This document shows positions 47,987-58,214 of a stretch of DNA of 64,000 nt, in pieces (the stretch's first letter is position 1; each line of letters begins with the position of its first letter). The stretch lies in assembly GCA_934278005.1 (NCBI GenBank), contig CAKQWG010000001.1, positions 8,859 to 72,858 on the forward strand, read 5' to 3'. Source of the DNA: an uncultured Pirellulaceae bacterium. GTDB lineage: Bacteria; Planctomycetota; Planctomycetia; Pirellulales; Pirellulaceae. A program made the translations under genes and the position numbers. The notes under the pieces were generated by a model. It did not search any database. It saw nothing but the letters and a program-made list of their open reading frames with translations, and was not told where the DNA came from.

Positions 47987-49246
47987 CTAAACGGGGCGGA
48001 CGATTAATACAGAATTAATGCCCAACATGCCGAAGGAGTTGTTAAGGATGTATGTCACGCGTTCAACTGTCCGCGGTTCATTGGCGACGAGGCCGTCCAG
48101 TGCGCAGTCGGGATCCAGGTTGTCCAGATTGATCGTAGCGTGCACTACATTGTCGTGAAAACTGGGCAGATTGCCGGCTAATTCCAGCGCTCCGGCGGCA
48201 CCCATGGCATGGCCGATAAAACTCTTGGTGTTGTTGAAGTAGGTCTTGGGCGATCCGTCAAATACCTGGCGCAGGGCCTTGCATTCCTGCGCATCGCCGC
48301 TGGACGTACCCGTGGCGTGCGTGCTGACGATATCGATATCGGAGGCTGACAACCCGCCGCGTTTGAGCGCCAGTTCGATGCACTGGGCCTGCCGCTCGGG
48401 GTTGGGCAGGACAAAGTCGGTGGCATCGGTGTTGATCGCGTAGGAGACGATCTCAGCAACAATTTGCGCACCACGCGCTTTGGCATCGCTCAGCCGCTCC
48501 AAGATATAGATACAAGCCCCTTCTGAGACGACGATCCCATTGCGATCTCGGTCAAATGGCCGGCTAGCTTTGGTAGGGTCCTCGTGCGAGGCCAACGCGC
48601 CTTGGCTTTTGAAACTGGCAAAGATTCCGAACGTATGGATGCTCTCCGAGACGCCGCCGGCGATGGCGATGTCGCATTCGTTCAAGCGCAGCATCTGCGC
48701 TCCTTGCACGATACCCGCATTACCAGCCGCACAGGCTGCACCGATGGTGTAGTGAGGCCCAGTAACGCCCATGTTGAGGGCTACCTCGCCAGCTGGATTA
48801 TTGGCTACGGTGCGCGGATTATGGTGATGCGACCAATACTGCGTATCGTAATCAAAGCCTTTGATGAGATAGATCTCATTCTCGGTCTCGACATTGCCGT
48901 GCTCGGTCACGCCGATGTAGATGCCGACGCGTGATTTATCGACGTTGTCCCAGTCCAACCCCGAGCGACGCACGGCCTCATTAGCTGCCCAGATACCAAC
49001 GGCTCCGGCACGTGTTCCACGGCGGACATCTTTTTTGGTTTGATACTGGGTACTGGGGAAGTCACAGATACCCGCCAGCGTTTTGCCAACGTAGCGGATC
49101 TCATAGTTCTGGATGCCACTCTGCTGAGCCAGCAAATTTTCACGCAGCGTTTCCAAATCGTTGCCAAGCGGACTGGTCAGGCCCACTGCGGTCATGACAA
49201 TTCGCTGCTCATCAGGCAATTGGGCAGCCGTGTCCTTGGGTTTCAT
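47987..49246 (-). CDS. Beta-ketoacyl-ACP synthase, FabF-like
   Basis: 419 residues with the full thiolase-fold condensing-enzyme signatures: catalytic Cys in GAACAAGNAGIVQGA, first His in STHATGTSSGDAQE, Lys and second His in NTKSFIGHAMGAAGALE, and the end NNSFGMLGINSVLIV. It condenses acyl chains with malonyl-ACP in fatty acid or polyketide-type synthesis. No ACP, ketoreductase or transacylase gene is beside it, so whether it serves primary fatty acid synthesis (FabF) or a specialised pathway cannot be told; the neighbours are a zinc-ribbon protein and a membrane protein. A symbol is withheld for that reason. Confidence 0.9.
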   Translation of the reverse strand: MKPKDTAAQLPDEQRIVMTAVGLTSPLGNDLETLRENLLAQQSGIQNYEIRYVGKTLAGICDFPSTQYQTKKDVRRGTRAGAVGIWAANEAVRRSGLDWDNVDKSRVGIYIGVTEHGNVETENEIYLIKGFDYDTQYWSHHHNPRTVANNPAGEVALNMGVTGPHYTIGAACAAGNAGIVQGAQMLRLNECDIAIAGGVSESIHTFGIFASFKSQGALASHEDPTKASRPFDRDRNGIVVSEGACIYILERLSDAKARGAQIVAEIVSYAINTDATDFVLPNPERQAQCIELALKRGGLSASDIDIVSTHATGTSSGDAQECKALRQVFDGSPKTYFNNTKSFIGHAMGAAGALELAGNLPSFHDNVVHATINLDNLDPDCALDGLVANEPRTVERVTYILNNSFGMLGINSVLIVRPV

Positions 49247-49412
49247 ATGCGTTATTTTCAGCGATTGGAAATGGTCAGCGATGTTAGTTTTGCCTTAGCG
49301 GCAGTCGCCACGGCATTTGAGCGCCTGCGCGAAATTGGCCAGAGTCTAGCGGACCGCGGCTGCGCAGGAGGGCTGCTCAAAGCTACCGCTCGCAACCGTT
49401 TCTAGCAAGGGC

Positions 49413-50834
49413 TTAATTGCTGCGGAATTCAGCGGCTTCGATTTCGTGACGTTTGAGCAATTTGTTCATTCCCTGGCGCGATAGGCCAGCTTGCCGGGCG
49501 GCAGCCGCGATATTGCCATCGTGCTTTTGCATCAGCACTGTCAGGTAGGAGTGTTCTGCGCTGTCGATTGCCTCTTCGCGTGAGATTTCGGCTAGGTCTA
49601 GACCGTCCTTGGGCGCCGTGACCGAGCTCTCGCTGACTTGTCGCGGCAGATCGGCCAAACCAATAATCGGACTGCGCGCGAGCGTCACTGCCCGTTCGAC
49701 CACATTGCGCAGTTCGCGGATGTTGCCCGGCCAGGAGTAGTTTTTCAGCGACTGCAAGGCCTCGTCTGAAAAGCCGTCGATCGTGCGTTTTGCTGGACGT
49801 AGCTCGGGCAAAAAGCGTTGGGCCAGCAGCAGCACATCATCGCCGCGTTCACGGAGAGCTGGAAGTTCAATGTGGATGACTCCCAGACGGTAGAACAGGT
49901 CGCCGCGAAATCGCCCCGCGTTGACTTCGGCTTGCAAGTCGCGATTGGTAGCGCAAATAAAGCGGGTGTCTACTTGGACGGGCTTACTCTGCCCGACTGG
50001 AGTGAAGGTCTGCTCCTGGATCGCGCGTAGCAGTTTGGCTTGGGCTCCCGCCGGCAGTTCGCCCAGTTCGTCTAAAAACGCAGTGCCGCGATGGCACTGG
50101 CTGAGTAGGCCTTCCTGGTCTCGCACTGCGCCGGTGAACGATCCCTTCACATGTCCGAACAGCACGGATTCAAAGAGTGCTTCGGGAATGGCCGTGCAGT
50201 CGATGACTTGGAAGTTGTGTGCGTTGCGAGCGCTCAGACGATGGATAGCGCGGGCCACTACCTCTTTGCCAGTACCGCTCTCACCAGTCAGTAGGATGTT
50301 CGCGTTGGAGTCCGCTACGAGCTGAATGATTTCCATCAGCTCGAGCATGGGCGGACTGGTGCCGACAATCTCAGGGAAGATTTTGGCTAATTCCGTGTCC
50401 GCCAATGACTCTGCGGGGTCGGCAGACGCTGCCGAGGAGTCCGCTACGCGTGGAGCCGGGCTGGGAGGGGGCGAAGCTAACATCAACGCGCGCCGCACGC
50501 TGGCAAGCAAATCGTCCACTTTGACAGGCTTGAGCAGGTAGTCGGTAATGCCCAGCCGCACGCTTTCGATGGCCGTCGGCAGCGAGGGGACACCGGTAAT
50601 CACAATCAACGGTATGTCAGCATGCTTGGACCGACTGGTGTGCAACAATTCCAATTTGAAATTGCCGGGCATATTCAGGTCGGACAGGATCAGATCGAAG
50701 GCTTGCTGTCCCAGAGCAGCGATGGCCGCGTCCGCATCGGCTACACAGGTCACCGAGTAGCCCTCGTTGCGCAGCAGTTCTCCGGTGGTCTTAAGGTAGA
50801 AAGGCTCGTCGTCCGCTACAAGAATTTTCTTCAT
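49413..50834 (-). CDS. NtrC-family sigma-54-dependent response regulator (partner of adjacent kinase)
   Basis: 473 residues. Receiver: VADDEPFY acidic pocket, phospho-acceptor Asp in [10 protein letters not shown], Thr in VITGVPS, Lys in [13 protein letters not shown]+ domain (about 150-385): Walker [24 protein letters not shown] sigma-54 loop, [14 protein letters not shown] Walker [16 protein letters not shown]-terminal Fis-type helix-turn-helix ([21 protein letters not shown]). Activates sigma-54 promoters upon phosphorylation. The histidine kinase gene is immediately upstream (25 bp), so they form one two-component operon. Confidence 0.94.
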   Translation of the reverse strand: MKKILVADDEPFYLKTTGELLRNEGYSVTCVADADAAIAALGQQAFDLILSDLNMPGNFKLELLHTSRSKHADIPLIVITGVPSLPTAIESVRLGITDYLLKPVKVDDLLASVRRALMLASPPPSPAPRVADSSAASADPAESLADTELAKIFPEIVGTSPPMLELMEIIQLVADSNANILLTGESGTGKEVVARAIHRLSARNAHNFQVIDCTAIPEALFESVLFGHVKGSFTGAVRDQEGLLSQCHRGTAFLDELGELPAGAQAKLLRAIQEQTFTPVGQSKPVQVDTRFICATNRDLQAEVNAGRFRGDLFYRLGVIHIELPALRERGDDVLLLAQRFLPELRPAKRTIDGFSDEALQSLKNYSWPGNIRELRNVVERAVTLARSPIIGLADLPRQVSESSVTAPKDGLDLAEISREEAIDSAEHSYLTVLMQKHDGNIAAAARQAGLSRQGMNKLLKRHEIEAAEFRSN

Positions 50835-50859
50835 GGATACTTAATGGAAAGAGATATTG

Positions 50860-52104
50860 CTAGACCGTCCTGGGTAGGCTGACCGTAAAGCGACTTCCCC
50901 GGCCGATTTGACTCTCGACGGAGATTTTGCCTCCCATGGCTTCTACCAGGCCGCTTGAGACTGAAAGACCCAATCCCAAACCCTGCTTGGGCAGTTCAGT
51001 CTTGGTCGTAAAAAATGGATCAAATAGCTGGGGCATGACTGACGCATCGATGCCGCACCCATGGTCGGTGACGACAATCATCGTCTTTTTGGTGGTGGTC
51101 TGTAACGTGACTTCGACCTGTGTCCCCGCTTCGGATGCCTGGATTGCATTGCGCACAAGATTGAACAAAACTTGTTTTAGTTCATCTTGGCGGAGGACGA
51201 CTTCGGTTTGGTCGAGTTGGTCGGTGCGACGGCAGTCCGCAGCGCTGACCTGGACTGTGACACCACTGCGTTTGATTAGCGGTTCTAAGAGTATCACCAG
51301 GTCGCGAATGGTGCGTTCCAAATTAAATCTCGTCGCGTGTCCTGTACTGGGGCGATACAGCTGATACATATGATGCGTGATTTTGCTAATGCGTTCGATC
51401 TCATCGTCGATGAGGTCCAGCATGTCGTAATATTTGGTGTCGGGCGAGAGACTCGATTTAAACAGGCTAAAGGCGTTGCGAATTCCCGCCAGCGGATTGT
51501 TGATCTCATGTGCAACGCCCGCGGCCAGCTCTCCCAGAGCGGCCATGCGTTCCATCTTCAGACGCTGTTCCTCAAGCTGCATGATTCTGGCAGTCCGCTC
51601 TTGCACCAATTGCTCGAGATGTTCGTTGTGCAGTCGCAGTTGTTCTCGCAGGTCGCGTTTATCAGCGATGTCTCGAATGCTGGACCGAAACCCCAAACGT
51701 TGCCCGTCTGCATCGTACATGGGTTGCCACGAGACGGCCATCCAGCGCAGGCTGCCGTCGCGGTGCTGAGTCTGAAATTCGACATTGTTGCCGCTGGCAC
51801 CGGCGATGGCCGAGACGATCACGCGGCTGATTCGCTTGCGATGTCGCGGTGCCACTAGCGGCAGCGGATAATCGGGCATCATCAGACATTCATCGGGACG
51901 GAACCCGGTCAGACGCTCAACGGCAGAGTTAACCCACAGCAGTTGGCCGCTGGGCGACTGCCAGTCCTCCCAGTCGTAGGTGTAATCAGCGATAGCCCGA
52001 AAGTGCTCGCTGCTGACTTCAAAAGGGGCAGCGTTGGTGCCGCCCGGTACGGCGTGGTCGTCGAAAGCGTCAGCTTGGCTAGGCAAAGAGTCCATCAAAC
52101 TCAT
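50860..52104 (-). CDS. PAS-containing sensor histidine kinase
   Basis: About 414 residues from ATG 52104 (MSLMDSLPSQ); the frame extends to 52176. PAS domain about 35-140 (HFRAIADYTYDWEDW, LLWVNSAVERLTGF) with a following PAC segment (FQTQHRDGSLRWMAVSWQPM). A coiled-coil linker leads to the dimerisation helix with the phosphorylated His in GELAAGVAHEINNPLAG. ATPase: N-box LFNLVRNAIQAS, G1 DHGCGID, G2 GLGLGLSVSSGL. No membrane segments, so it is a cytoplasmic sensor, perhaps through a ligand in PAS; the ligand is unknown. Co-transcribed with the NtrC-type regulator downstream. Confidence 0.93.
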   Translation of the reverse strand: MSLMDSLPSQADAFDDHAVPGGTNAAPFEVSSEHFRAIADYTYDWEDWQSPSGQLLWVNSAVERLTGFRPDECLMMPDYPLPLVAPRHRKRISRVIVSAIAGASGNNVEFQTQHRDGSLRWMAVSWQPMYDADGQRLGFRSSIRDIADKRDLREQLRLHNEHLEQLVQERTARIMQLEEQRLKMERMAALGELAAGVAHEINNPLAGIRNAFSLFKSSLSPDTKYYDMLDLIDDEIERISKITHHMYQLYRPSTGHATRFNLERTIRDLVILLEPLIKRSGVTVQVSAADCRRTDQLDQTEVVLRQDELKQVLFNLVRNAIQASEAGTQVEVTLQTTTKKTMIVVTDHGCGIDASVMPQLFDPFFTTKTELPKQGLGLGLSVSSGLVEAMGGKISVESQIGRGSRFTVSLPRTV

Positions 52105-52178
52105 TCTAACATAAGCTACAGGCTTGGAAAGCGAATCGATCAGCGGATGAGACCGCTTGACGCGCACCGGACGCAAAG

Positions 52179-52207
52179 TTGTGGCAGGGGAGTGAGGCTT
52201 CTATAAT
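52179..52207 (+). promoter_or_regulatory. Candidate promoter upstream of the decayed phosphodiesterase gene
   Basis: TTGTGG (52179-52184) and TATAAT (52202-52207) are 17 bp apart. About 100 bp before the ATG at 52305. The -35 is weak (3 of 6). Confidence 0.3.
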
Positions 52208-52304
52208 CTGAATCTTCCAGAATCTAACGGCTTGTGGGCGGAGGGCGTTTCTAAAACTTTTTCCCACGTGTTTCCGGTTAAAAATTTTGTTGTAAAGTCT
52301 TTCA

Positions 52305-52816
52305 ATGAAACCTACGAAGTTTGGGCTGTTATCGATGGGATTTGCAGCCGGCTTGGTTGCGCTGGTGTGGCCGTCACCGCTGTTGCCACCGGTCGCAGGT
52401 GCGGAGTCGGACCGGCATGTGATCGTGGTCTCGCTGGACGGGTTAGCCGCCTACCTGGTCGACGATCCAAAGGTACCGCTCCCCACGATCCGCCGCTTGG
52501 CCACGCAGGGCGCGATCGCACAGGGTGGCATGACGGTATCGAATCCCTCGGTGACGTGGCCCAACCACACCACGGTAGTGACCGGTGTGCGACCGGACAA
52601 GCACGGTGTATTAGCCAATGGCATGCTGGAACAGTGCTGCCTGAGGTGGAAAACGTCGACATTGCTCCGACGATAGCGCAGCTGCTGGACCTGGACTACT
52701 CGGCCACCGATGGTCGGCCGCTAACCGCCGCTCTGACCTCTGGTGAGTTACCAGCTGAAGTGCCAGCTGAAGTGCCAGTTGAAGTGCCAGCTGCAGCTCC
52801 AGGCTCCCGGCCGTAG
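52305..52816 (+). pseudogene. Decayed type I phosphodiesterase/nucleotide pyrophosphatase gene (internal deletion)
   Basis: ATG 52305 opens a frame with a signal peptide and the N-terminal core of the nucleotide pyrophosphatase/phosphodiesterase family: VIVVSLDGL (metal-binding Asp) and the nucleophile region SVTWPNHTTVVTG, then GVRPDKHGVLANG. Near 52625-52645 the family match breaks off; the C-terminal part appears in another frame (VENVDIAPTIAQLLDLDYSATDGRPL), ending after a short PAEV repeat at 52816. Typical members exceed 400 residues; here only about 110 plus 60 remain. The central metal ligands are missing, so the protein cannot be active. This is best explained by a deletion of a few hundred codons with a frame change. 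Confidence 0.8.
52741..52801 (+). repeat. 12-bp tandem repeat in the decayed gene
   Basis: GAAGTGCCAGCT-like units repeat about four times, encoding PAEVPAEVPVEVPAAAP. Similar short in-frame duplications occur in linkers of several other genes in the window. Confidence 0.75.
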
Positions 52817-53041
52817 GGCAACCGCGGCGAGCATAACTGAAGCGTGTGGTGCTGTGGCTAATTCATATCGCGCGTGGGGCTATGGTTTGCCGCTAACGCG
52901 CCGCGACTGGGCTGTGCTATGTTACATTCCAAAAATCGCTCTGGCGACCTAGGCATGGTTTTCTTAGTATGCCCCTAGCGCTGGCCGCGCCCCCGCTGCG
53001 GCACGCCATACCGATCACTCCCAGCGAAGGAACGCGAAACG

Positions 53042-53869
53042 ATGCGATCAATTGCCGTCATCAATCAGAAAGGTGGCGTGGGTAAGACCACGACTGCCGT
53101 CAATCTTGCCGCATCCCTAGCCGAAGCCGGACGCCGAGTCTGCGTGCTCGATCTGGATCCACAAGCTCACGCATCGCTGCACCTGGGCTTGTCGGTGATC
53201 CACGACCAGCCCAGCGTCTACGACATACTGTGTGGCGACGCGTCGATTGACGATGCGCGCAGCTGGGTCAACGACCGCTTGGCTGTTGTACCATCCAATT
53301 TGGATTTGGCAGCGGCCGAGATGGAGTTGGCTGGAGAGGTGGGCCGCGAGGTCATCCTGCGTGACAAACTGGAAGTCGATCCCGAGGATTTTGACTATCT
53401 CATTCTGGACTGCCCTCCATCGTTAGGCGTGCTGACGATCAATGCACTGACGGCGGTAGACGAAGTTTTTCTGCCGCTGCAGCCACACTTTTTGGCACTG
53501 CACGGCTTGAGCAAGTTGCTCAAGACTATCGAGATCGTCGCAAAACGCTTGAACCCCAGCTTGCACTTATCGGGCGTCGTGCTGTGCATGTATGAGTCGA
53601 GCACGCGTTTGGCCGCTGAAGTAACTCGCGACGTGGACGAGTTTCTGGAGATGCAGTCGCGCGGCGACGGCGTGTGGGCCGGCGCCAAGTTTTTCCAGAC
53701 CCGCATTCGCAGAAATATTCGCTTGGCTGAGGCGCCCAGCTTTGGTCAGTCGATTTTGGAGTATGCGCCTACTTCCAATGGTGCCGAGGACTATCGCGCA
53801 CTGGCTCAAGAGATGATGGAGCTGCGTGTCGGTCGCCACGCTCCTCAGCAAGTCGCTCGCGCTGCCTAG
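53042..53869 (+). CDS. ParA/Soj-family ATPase
   Basis: 275 residues of the ParA/MinD superfamily. Deviant Walker [20 protein letters not shown] with the signature first Lys, Walker A' [14 protein letters not shown], Walker [15 protein letters not shown], and the [19 protein letters not shown] segment typical of chromosomal Soj/ParA. It uses ATP-dependent dimerisation and DNA binding to position cargo or segregate DNA. No parB gene follows, as would be expected at an origin-type parAB locus; the next gene is a lipoprotein. It is therefore probably an orphan ParA with a cargo that cannot be named from here. SD-like GGAACG precedes ATG. Confidence 0.9.
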   Translation: MRSIAVINQKGGVGKTTTAVNLAASLAEAGRRVCVLDLDPQAHASLHLGLSVIHDQPSVYDILCGDASIDDARSWVNDRLAVVPSNLDLAAAEMELAGEVGREVILRDKLEVDPEDFDYLILDCPPSLGVLTINALTAVDEVFLPLQPHFLALHGLSKLLKTIEIVAKRLNPSLHLSGVVLCMYESSTRLAAEVTRDVDEFLEMQSRGDGVWAGAKFFQTRIRRNIRLAEAPSFGQSILEYAPTSNGAEDYRALAQEMMELRVGRHAPQQVARAA

Positions 53870-53909
53870 TGTCAGTTCATAACCAACTTCTTTGGAACTC
53901 GCTCTAGCC

Positions 53910-54620
53910 ATGCAGTCGGCGCGCCGAAAATCGATGCATCCGCCGCTCGCCGGCATGTGCTTGTCGCTGGCGGCCTTCTGCTTGACCGTCAGCGGATGCC
54001 ACAGTTGGTATGGCGGACTGGAAAAGGGGCTCGATTTCCTGCCAGCGCCACTGACTCCTCCGCCACCAATCGAAATGCCGGTTGCCAATCCGGCACATAT
54101 CGGTCAAGTCGATCCCGACTTTCTGTGGCGACAGGTCGTGGATGCCGTTGACGACTACTTTCGCATCGATAAAGAGCAGCCGGTTCGCCGCGACAATATG
54201 AATTGGCTCGAAGGCTCCTTGACTACCTATCCGGTTGTTAGCGGTACCAGCTTCGAGCCGTGGAGAAATGACGCCAGTCGCGGTTTTGAGAGGTTGCAGA
54301 GCACGTTTCAAACGATTCGTCGCAAAGCTACGGTGCGGATCATTCCCGAAGCGACTGGTTATCTGATCGACATTCAAGTGATGAAGGAGCAGGAGGACGT
54401 CGACCAGTCGCAGTTTTCTACTGCCGGCGCGGCCGCTCAACGGCATGACGGCACTATCGTGCGGCACGACGATCAGCTGCGGCAGGGACCGTTGACGCTG
54501 GGATGGTACGAAATCGGGCGCGACCGTGACTTGGAACGCCGCCTGATGGAGAGTATTCTAGGACGCGTAACTAATGTCCAACCGCCACCTAACCGACTGC
54601 TGCAGCACGGCACGCCCTAA
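53910..54620 (+). CDS. Predicted lipoprotein of unknown function
   Basis: About 236 residues from ATG 53910 (TTG 53892 would extend it by 6). A hydrophobic N-terminus ends in LTVSGCHSW, a plausible lipoprotein cleavage site. The mature part has a proline-rich stretch (PAPLTPPPPIEMP), an FLWRQVVDAVDDYF helix and a beta-rich core (KATVRIIPEATGYLIDIQVM) that resembles small outer-membrane assembly lipoproteins only in general style. It starts 40 bp after parA and may be co-transcribed. I recognise no named family. Confidence 0.65.
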   Translation: MQSARRKSMHPPLAGMCLSLAAFCLTVSGCHSWYGGLEKGLDFLPAPLTPPPPIEMPVANPAHIGQVDPDFLWRQVVDAVDDYFRIDKEQPVRRDNMNWLEGSLTTYPVVSGTSFEPWRNDASRGFERLQSTFQTIRRKATVRIIPEATGYLIDIQVMKEQEDVDQSQFSTAGAAAQRHDGTIVRHDDQLRQGPLTLGWYEIGRDRDLERRLMESILGRVTNVQPPPNRLLQHGTP

Positions 54621-54736
54621 TGCACAGAGCATGATGCACAGAGCATGACGTATACCACTGGCACTCCCAAATTGCCAGTCGTCGGCTAGAGCACGCGCGG
54701 TTGGCTGGAAACCTGTTTTACCCAGAAGCCGATCCC

Positions 54737-55660
54737 ATGAAACTGAACTTTGCGGCACTCTCGCTATTTTTATTCATGATCAGCGGACTGATCGGCCAAT
54801 CGGCAGGCACGTCATGCTGTGCCCCGGCACATGCCGAGGCTGCTGAACCTCAGACGATTCGCCTATGGGAAGCAGACGCTCCAGGCGCACTAGGCCAGGA
54901 GGAAAAAGATGTTCCCACGGCTTTAGTCTACCTGCCCGGTGGGGCCAAGGAGCCCACAGGTGCAATGGTGATTTTTCCCGGCGGCGGCTATGGCAACTTG
55001 GCCATCGACCACGAGGGGCATCAAATCGCTGCCTGGGCTAATGAGATGGGACTGGCTGGGATCATTGTCAGCTACCGACATCGCTCGCGTGGTTACGGGC
55101 ATCCTGCACCGATGCTCGACGCTCAGCGAGCTATTCGCCTGACGCGGCAAAACGCTCAGCAGTGGAATATCGATCCTGCCAAAGTTGGCGTCATTGGCTT
55201 TTCCGCGGGCGGCCATTTGGTAACGACTGTTCTGACGCATTTTGACGCGGGCGATGCAAGCGCTCAGGACCTGGTCGACCGCCACAGTTCCCGTCCCGAT
55301 TTTGGCATCGTGTGCTATGCGGTGATTGCTCTGGGCGAGGATTTTACGCACGCGGGGAGTATGCGCAATTTGCTCGGTGAGTCTCCACAGCCCGAACTGA
55401 TACAGAGTTTGTCGAACGAAAAACAAGTCACGTCGGAAACGCCTGCCTGTTTTGTATGGAGCACGGCGGAAGACACGGTGGTGCCCGTCGAAAACAGTCT
55501 GCGATTTGTTTCGGCGTTGGTCAAAGCTGGTGTGTCAGCTGAGCTGCATGTGTTTCCACAAGGCCGGCATGGGATTGGGCTCGGGGCAGATATTCCCGGT
55601 GCCCGTCAGTGGCCTAGCTTGTGTCACGACTGGCTGCAGCGTTTGGAAATCGCAAAATAG
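54737..55660 (+). CDS. Exported alpha/beta-hydrolase (acetyl esterase/xylan esterase-like)
   Basis: 307 residues from ATG 54737; earlier start 54701 would put charged residues before the signal. Signal peptide ([20 protein letters not shown]). Alpha/beta-hydrolase fold with oxyanion loop [18 protein letters not shown], nucleophile Ser in [12 protein letters not shown], and C-terminal Asp ([12 protein letters not shown]) and His ([11 protein letters not shown]). This is the pattern of the BD-FAE/Axe-like esterases that remove acetyl groups from polysaccharides. Secreted or periplasmic; substrate not provable here. 38 bp upstream of the YebC gene, so read-through is possible. Confidence 0.9.
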   Translation: MKLNFAALSLFLFMISGLIGQSAGTSCCAPAHAEAAEPQTIRLWEADAPGALGQEEKDVPTALVYLPGGAKEPTGAMVIFPGGGYGNLAIDHEGHQIAAWANEMGLAGIIVSYRHRSRGYGHPAPMLDAQRAIRLTRQNAQQWNIDPAKVGVIGFSAGGHLVTTVLTHFDAGDASAQDLVDRHSSRPDFGIVCYAVIALGEDFTHAGSMRNLLGESPQPELIQSLSNEKQVTSETPACFVWSTAEDTVVPVENSLRFVSALVKAGVSAELHVFPQGRHGIGLGADIPGARQWPSLCHDWLQRLEIAK

Positions 55661-55697
55661 TTTTTCCCTGTTATTCAACGTTAACGAGACAATCGCC

Positions 55698-56423
55698 ATG
55701 GGTCGCAGTTTCGAAGTTCGCAAAGTCTCAATGGCCAAAACGGCCGGGCAGAAATCCAAGCTGTACTCAAAGTACGGTAAGCAGTTGTACGTTATGGCCA
55801 AGAATAGCGGCGCCGACCCGTCCGCCAACTCCAGCCTTCGCAGCTTGATCGAGAAGGCCAAGCGCGATCAGGTCCCCGCCCATGTGATCGACAAGGCTCT
55901 AGAGAAGGCCAGTGGCGTGGGGGGAGAGGACTTTAGCGCGGCACGATACGAAGGATTTGGACCGGGGGGTGGCTCGTTCATCATCGAGTGCTTGACGGAC
56001 AATAATAATCGGACGATTACCGATGTCCGCAATTGCTTCACCAAAACTGGGTCCAAAATGGGCGCCCCTGGCTCGGTAGCGCACCAGTTTGATCACTTGG
56101 CCGTCGTCGCGTTTGCTGGCAACGACGCCGAGGCGGTACTCGAGACGCTGCTGGCCGCCGAAGTGGACGTCAGCGATGTCGAGTGCGCGGCTGGCCAGAT
56201 CACCGTTTTTGCTCCGTCGACCGAATCGCACAAGCTGACTCAGGCGCTACACGAGGCTTATCCGGAGCTGGTTCTGGATCTCGACGAGATCACCTTCATT
56301 CCTCAAGCGCGGATCGACATCTCAGTCGACGATCTGCCGATGTTCGAGAAGTTTGTGAACATGCTCAACGACTGCGACGACGTACAGGAGATTTATCACA
56401 ACGTAAATTTGCCGACATCATAA
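55698..56423 (+). CDS. YebC/PmpR-family transcriptional regulator
   Basis: 241 residues from ATG 55698 (the frame is open further upstream into the esterase gene, but [20 protein letters not shown] is the family start). Conserved segments: [88 protein letters not shown], and the C-terminal [20 protein letters not shown]. YebC proteins have been described as DNA-binding regulators and more recently linked to translation. No ruvC/ruvA genes are adjacent, unlike in many bacteria. Confidence 0.92.
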   Translation: MGRSFEVRKVSMAKTAGQKSKLYSKYGKQLYVMAKNSGADPSANSSLRSLIEKAKRDQVPAHVIDKALEKASGVGGEDFSAARYEGFGPGGGSFIIECLTDNNNRTITDVRNCFTKTGSKMGAPGSVAHQFDHLAVVAFAGNDAEAVLETLLAAEVDVSDVECAAGQITVFAPSTESHKLTQALHEAYPELVLDLDEITFIPQARIDISVDDLPMFEKFVNMLNDCDDVQEIYHNVNLPTS

Positions 56424-56592
56424 GCTAGCCCCTCTGACCCCAATGAGCTTTTTGCCTGTTGCCACTTTGCCGCATAGTTTATTTCTGACAACTGGATTCC
56501 TTCCTGAGCCAGCTTTTCACTCGCACCCGACTTCAACGCAAGGTTCGCAGAGCCGTAGATTTCCTGTCAGTTGGTAGCTTCAATTTTCCGAA

Positions 56593-57387
56593 TTAAAGCC
56601 TTCTGTCGCGCAGTGCGGGAAAATCTTTGCGCCAGGCGCGCATCGCGGCGGGATCTAAATCGCAGTGCACCACCTGCTCCCGGTCGTCGGCTTCGAAGAT
56701 TGGTCGCCCCAGATGGTCGAAGGCTGCGCTGCGTCCGTCGAATTGCAGATTCGGTTCGCGGCCGCAGCGATTGACGCCGACGGTCAGGGCTAGGTTCTCA
56801 ATTGCCCGGGCTTGGAGAAGTCGCACCCAGTGTTCGGAGCGGACTGACGGCCAGCAGGCGATGAGCACGAACATCTCTGCGCCGTCGCTAACGGCCGACC
56901 GGAAGAGTTCGGGGAACCGCAAGTCGTAGCAGATTAGCGGCGCGATGCGTACGCCCTGCCACTGAAAGAGCTCGCCTCGGTCACCCGCCACGTGGCAACG
57001 CTGCTCGCCCGCTCCTGAAAACGGTTGCTGCTTGCGGTATCTGGCCAATTGGCTGCCATCGGGAGCGAATACCACGGCTTCGTTTGCCGCGGTGGGGCTG
57101 CCCGGTGTCGCTCCCGGTGTCGCTCCCGGGCCGAGCGGGCTGATGACTCCCCCCATGACCGCCGAGCGGTAGGTGATGGCTAACTGCCGCAAGCAGTGCT
57201 CCCCCTCCCGCTGCTCGCTCTGCACTGTTTGCTGGACATTCATGCTGAAGCCGCTTTCGAACATCTCGGGCAAGACGATCAGCGAATCTGGCGGAATGTG
57301 GGCGGCGGCCAACAGATCTTCTGCGCGGCGGCGATTGTCAACTCGGTCCTCCCACGCCATGTTGAGTTGTACGGCCACGACGTGCAT
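56593..57387 (-). CDS. Nitrilase-family amidohydrolase (omega-amidase-like)
   Basis: 264 residues. The three catalytic residues are readable: Glu in LIVLPEMFESGFSM, Lys in RYRKQQPFS, and Cys in APLICYDLRFPELFR. The EMFxxGF and CYDLRFPELFR patterns match the omega-amidase/YafV group that hydrolyses alpha-keto acid amides such as alpha-ketoglutaramate in methionine salvage and metabolite repair. Cytoplasmic; single gene, divergent from rsmD 147 bp away. A short tandem in the coding sequence near 57105-57130 encodes GATPGATPGS. Confidence 0.85.
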   Translation of the reverse strand: MHVVAVQLNMAWEDRVDNRRRAEDLLAAAHIPPDSLIVLPEMFESGFSMNVQQTVQSEQREGEHCLRQLAITYRSAVMGGVISPLGPGATPGATPGSPTAANEAVVFAPDGSQLARYRKQQPFSGAGEQRCHVAGDRGELFQWQGVRIAPLICYDLRFPELFRSAVSDGAEMFVLIACWPSVRSEHWVRLLQARAIENLALTVGVNRCGREPNLQFDGRSAAFDHLGRPIFEADDREQVVHCDLDPAAMRAWRKDFPALRDRRL

Positions 57388-57534
57388 TGTCGGCGGTCCT
57401 TAAGCGATGCTGAGCTGGCTCATCCGGGCGACGCATTGTTGCAATGCTGCCCAACGGGTATTCTGTAAATATAATCCCTGACTGGACTAACAGCCTGTGG
57501 TGCGGCACACGGGCGAGCAAATATAACCGACGAA

Positions 57535-58200
57535 ATGAGCATGAATCGAAACCGACGTGAACGCAATGCTGATCCGGCCGACAAGCCGCCAGGCAAACCG
57601 CAGCCCAAACCCAAGCTGGTCCCGACACGCCTAAGAATTGTGGCCGGAGATCTTGGGGGCCGCAAGATCGACTACAACGGCGACCCCGCGACGCGTCCCA
57701 TGAAAGAGCGGACGCGTGAGAGCGTGTTCAGTCTGCTCGGCGGCTATCTCTACAACCACTTTGTGATCGACCTGTTCGGTGGCACAGGTATCTTAGCCTT
57801 TGAATCGATCAGTCGCGGTGCCGAGCGAGCCATCGTGCTAGAGATGTCCCGTTCGACGGTGAAGACGATGCTAGCTAGCATGCAGGCCCTGGGGCTGGGC
57901 GATCGGATCGATGTGTTCAATGTCGATACGCTGCGCTGGATGCGCAACATCGATATGGCTCGACGCGATTGGCCGGACTTGCCCTGGATCATCTACTGCT
58001 GCCCGCCCTATAAAATGTGGACCAGCGACACAGAGCGACTGTGCCAGGGACTGGTGGAACTGCACGCGGCCAGCCCCGTAGGCAGTCGTATCGTTTGCGA
58101 GAGCGAGTGGGGCTTCGACCTGCCGGCAGCTATGCCAACTCTCCAGTGGGACGTGCGCAATTACGATCCGGCCAATATCTCCGTCTGCCGCAAGGACTGA
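57535..58200 (+). CDS. rsmD: 16S rRNA (guanine-N2)-methyltransferase RsmD-like
   Basis: 221 residues. A lysine/proline-rich N-terminus (NADPADKPPGKPQPKPK) is followed by LRIVAGDLGGRKIDY, RPMKERTRESVFSLLG (family hallmark), SAM-binding VIDLFGGTGILAFESISRGA and IVLEM, and a CCPPY catalytic box where the family more often has DPPF. RsmD methylates G966 of 16S rRNA. The CCPPY variant departs at the first position (Cys for Asn/Asp), so activity on the usual base is likely but not certain. The usual coaD neighbour is absent. Confidence 0.8.
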   Translation: MSMNRNRRERNADPADKPPGKPQPKPKLVPTRLRIVAGDLGGRKIDYNGDPATRPMKERTRESVFSLLGGYLYNHFVIDLFGGTGILAFESISRGAERAIVLEMSRSTVKTMLASMQALGLGDRIDVFNVDTLRWMRNIDMARRDWPDLPWIIYCCPPYKMWTSDTERLCQGLVELHAASPVGSRIVCESEWGFDLPAAMPTLQWDVRNYDPANISVCRKD

Positions 58201-58214
58201 GCCGGAGCATGCGG

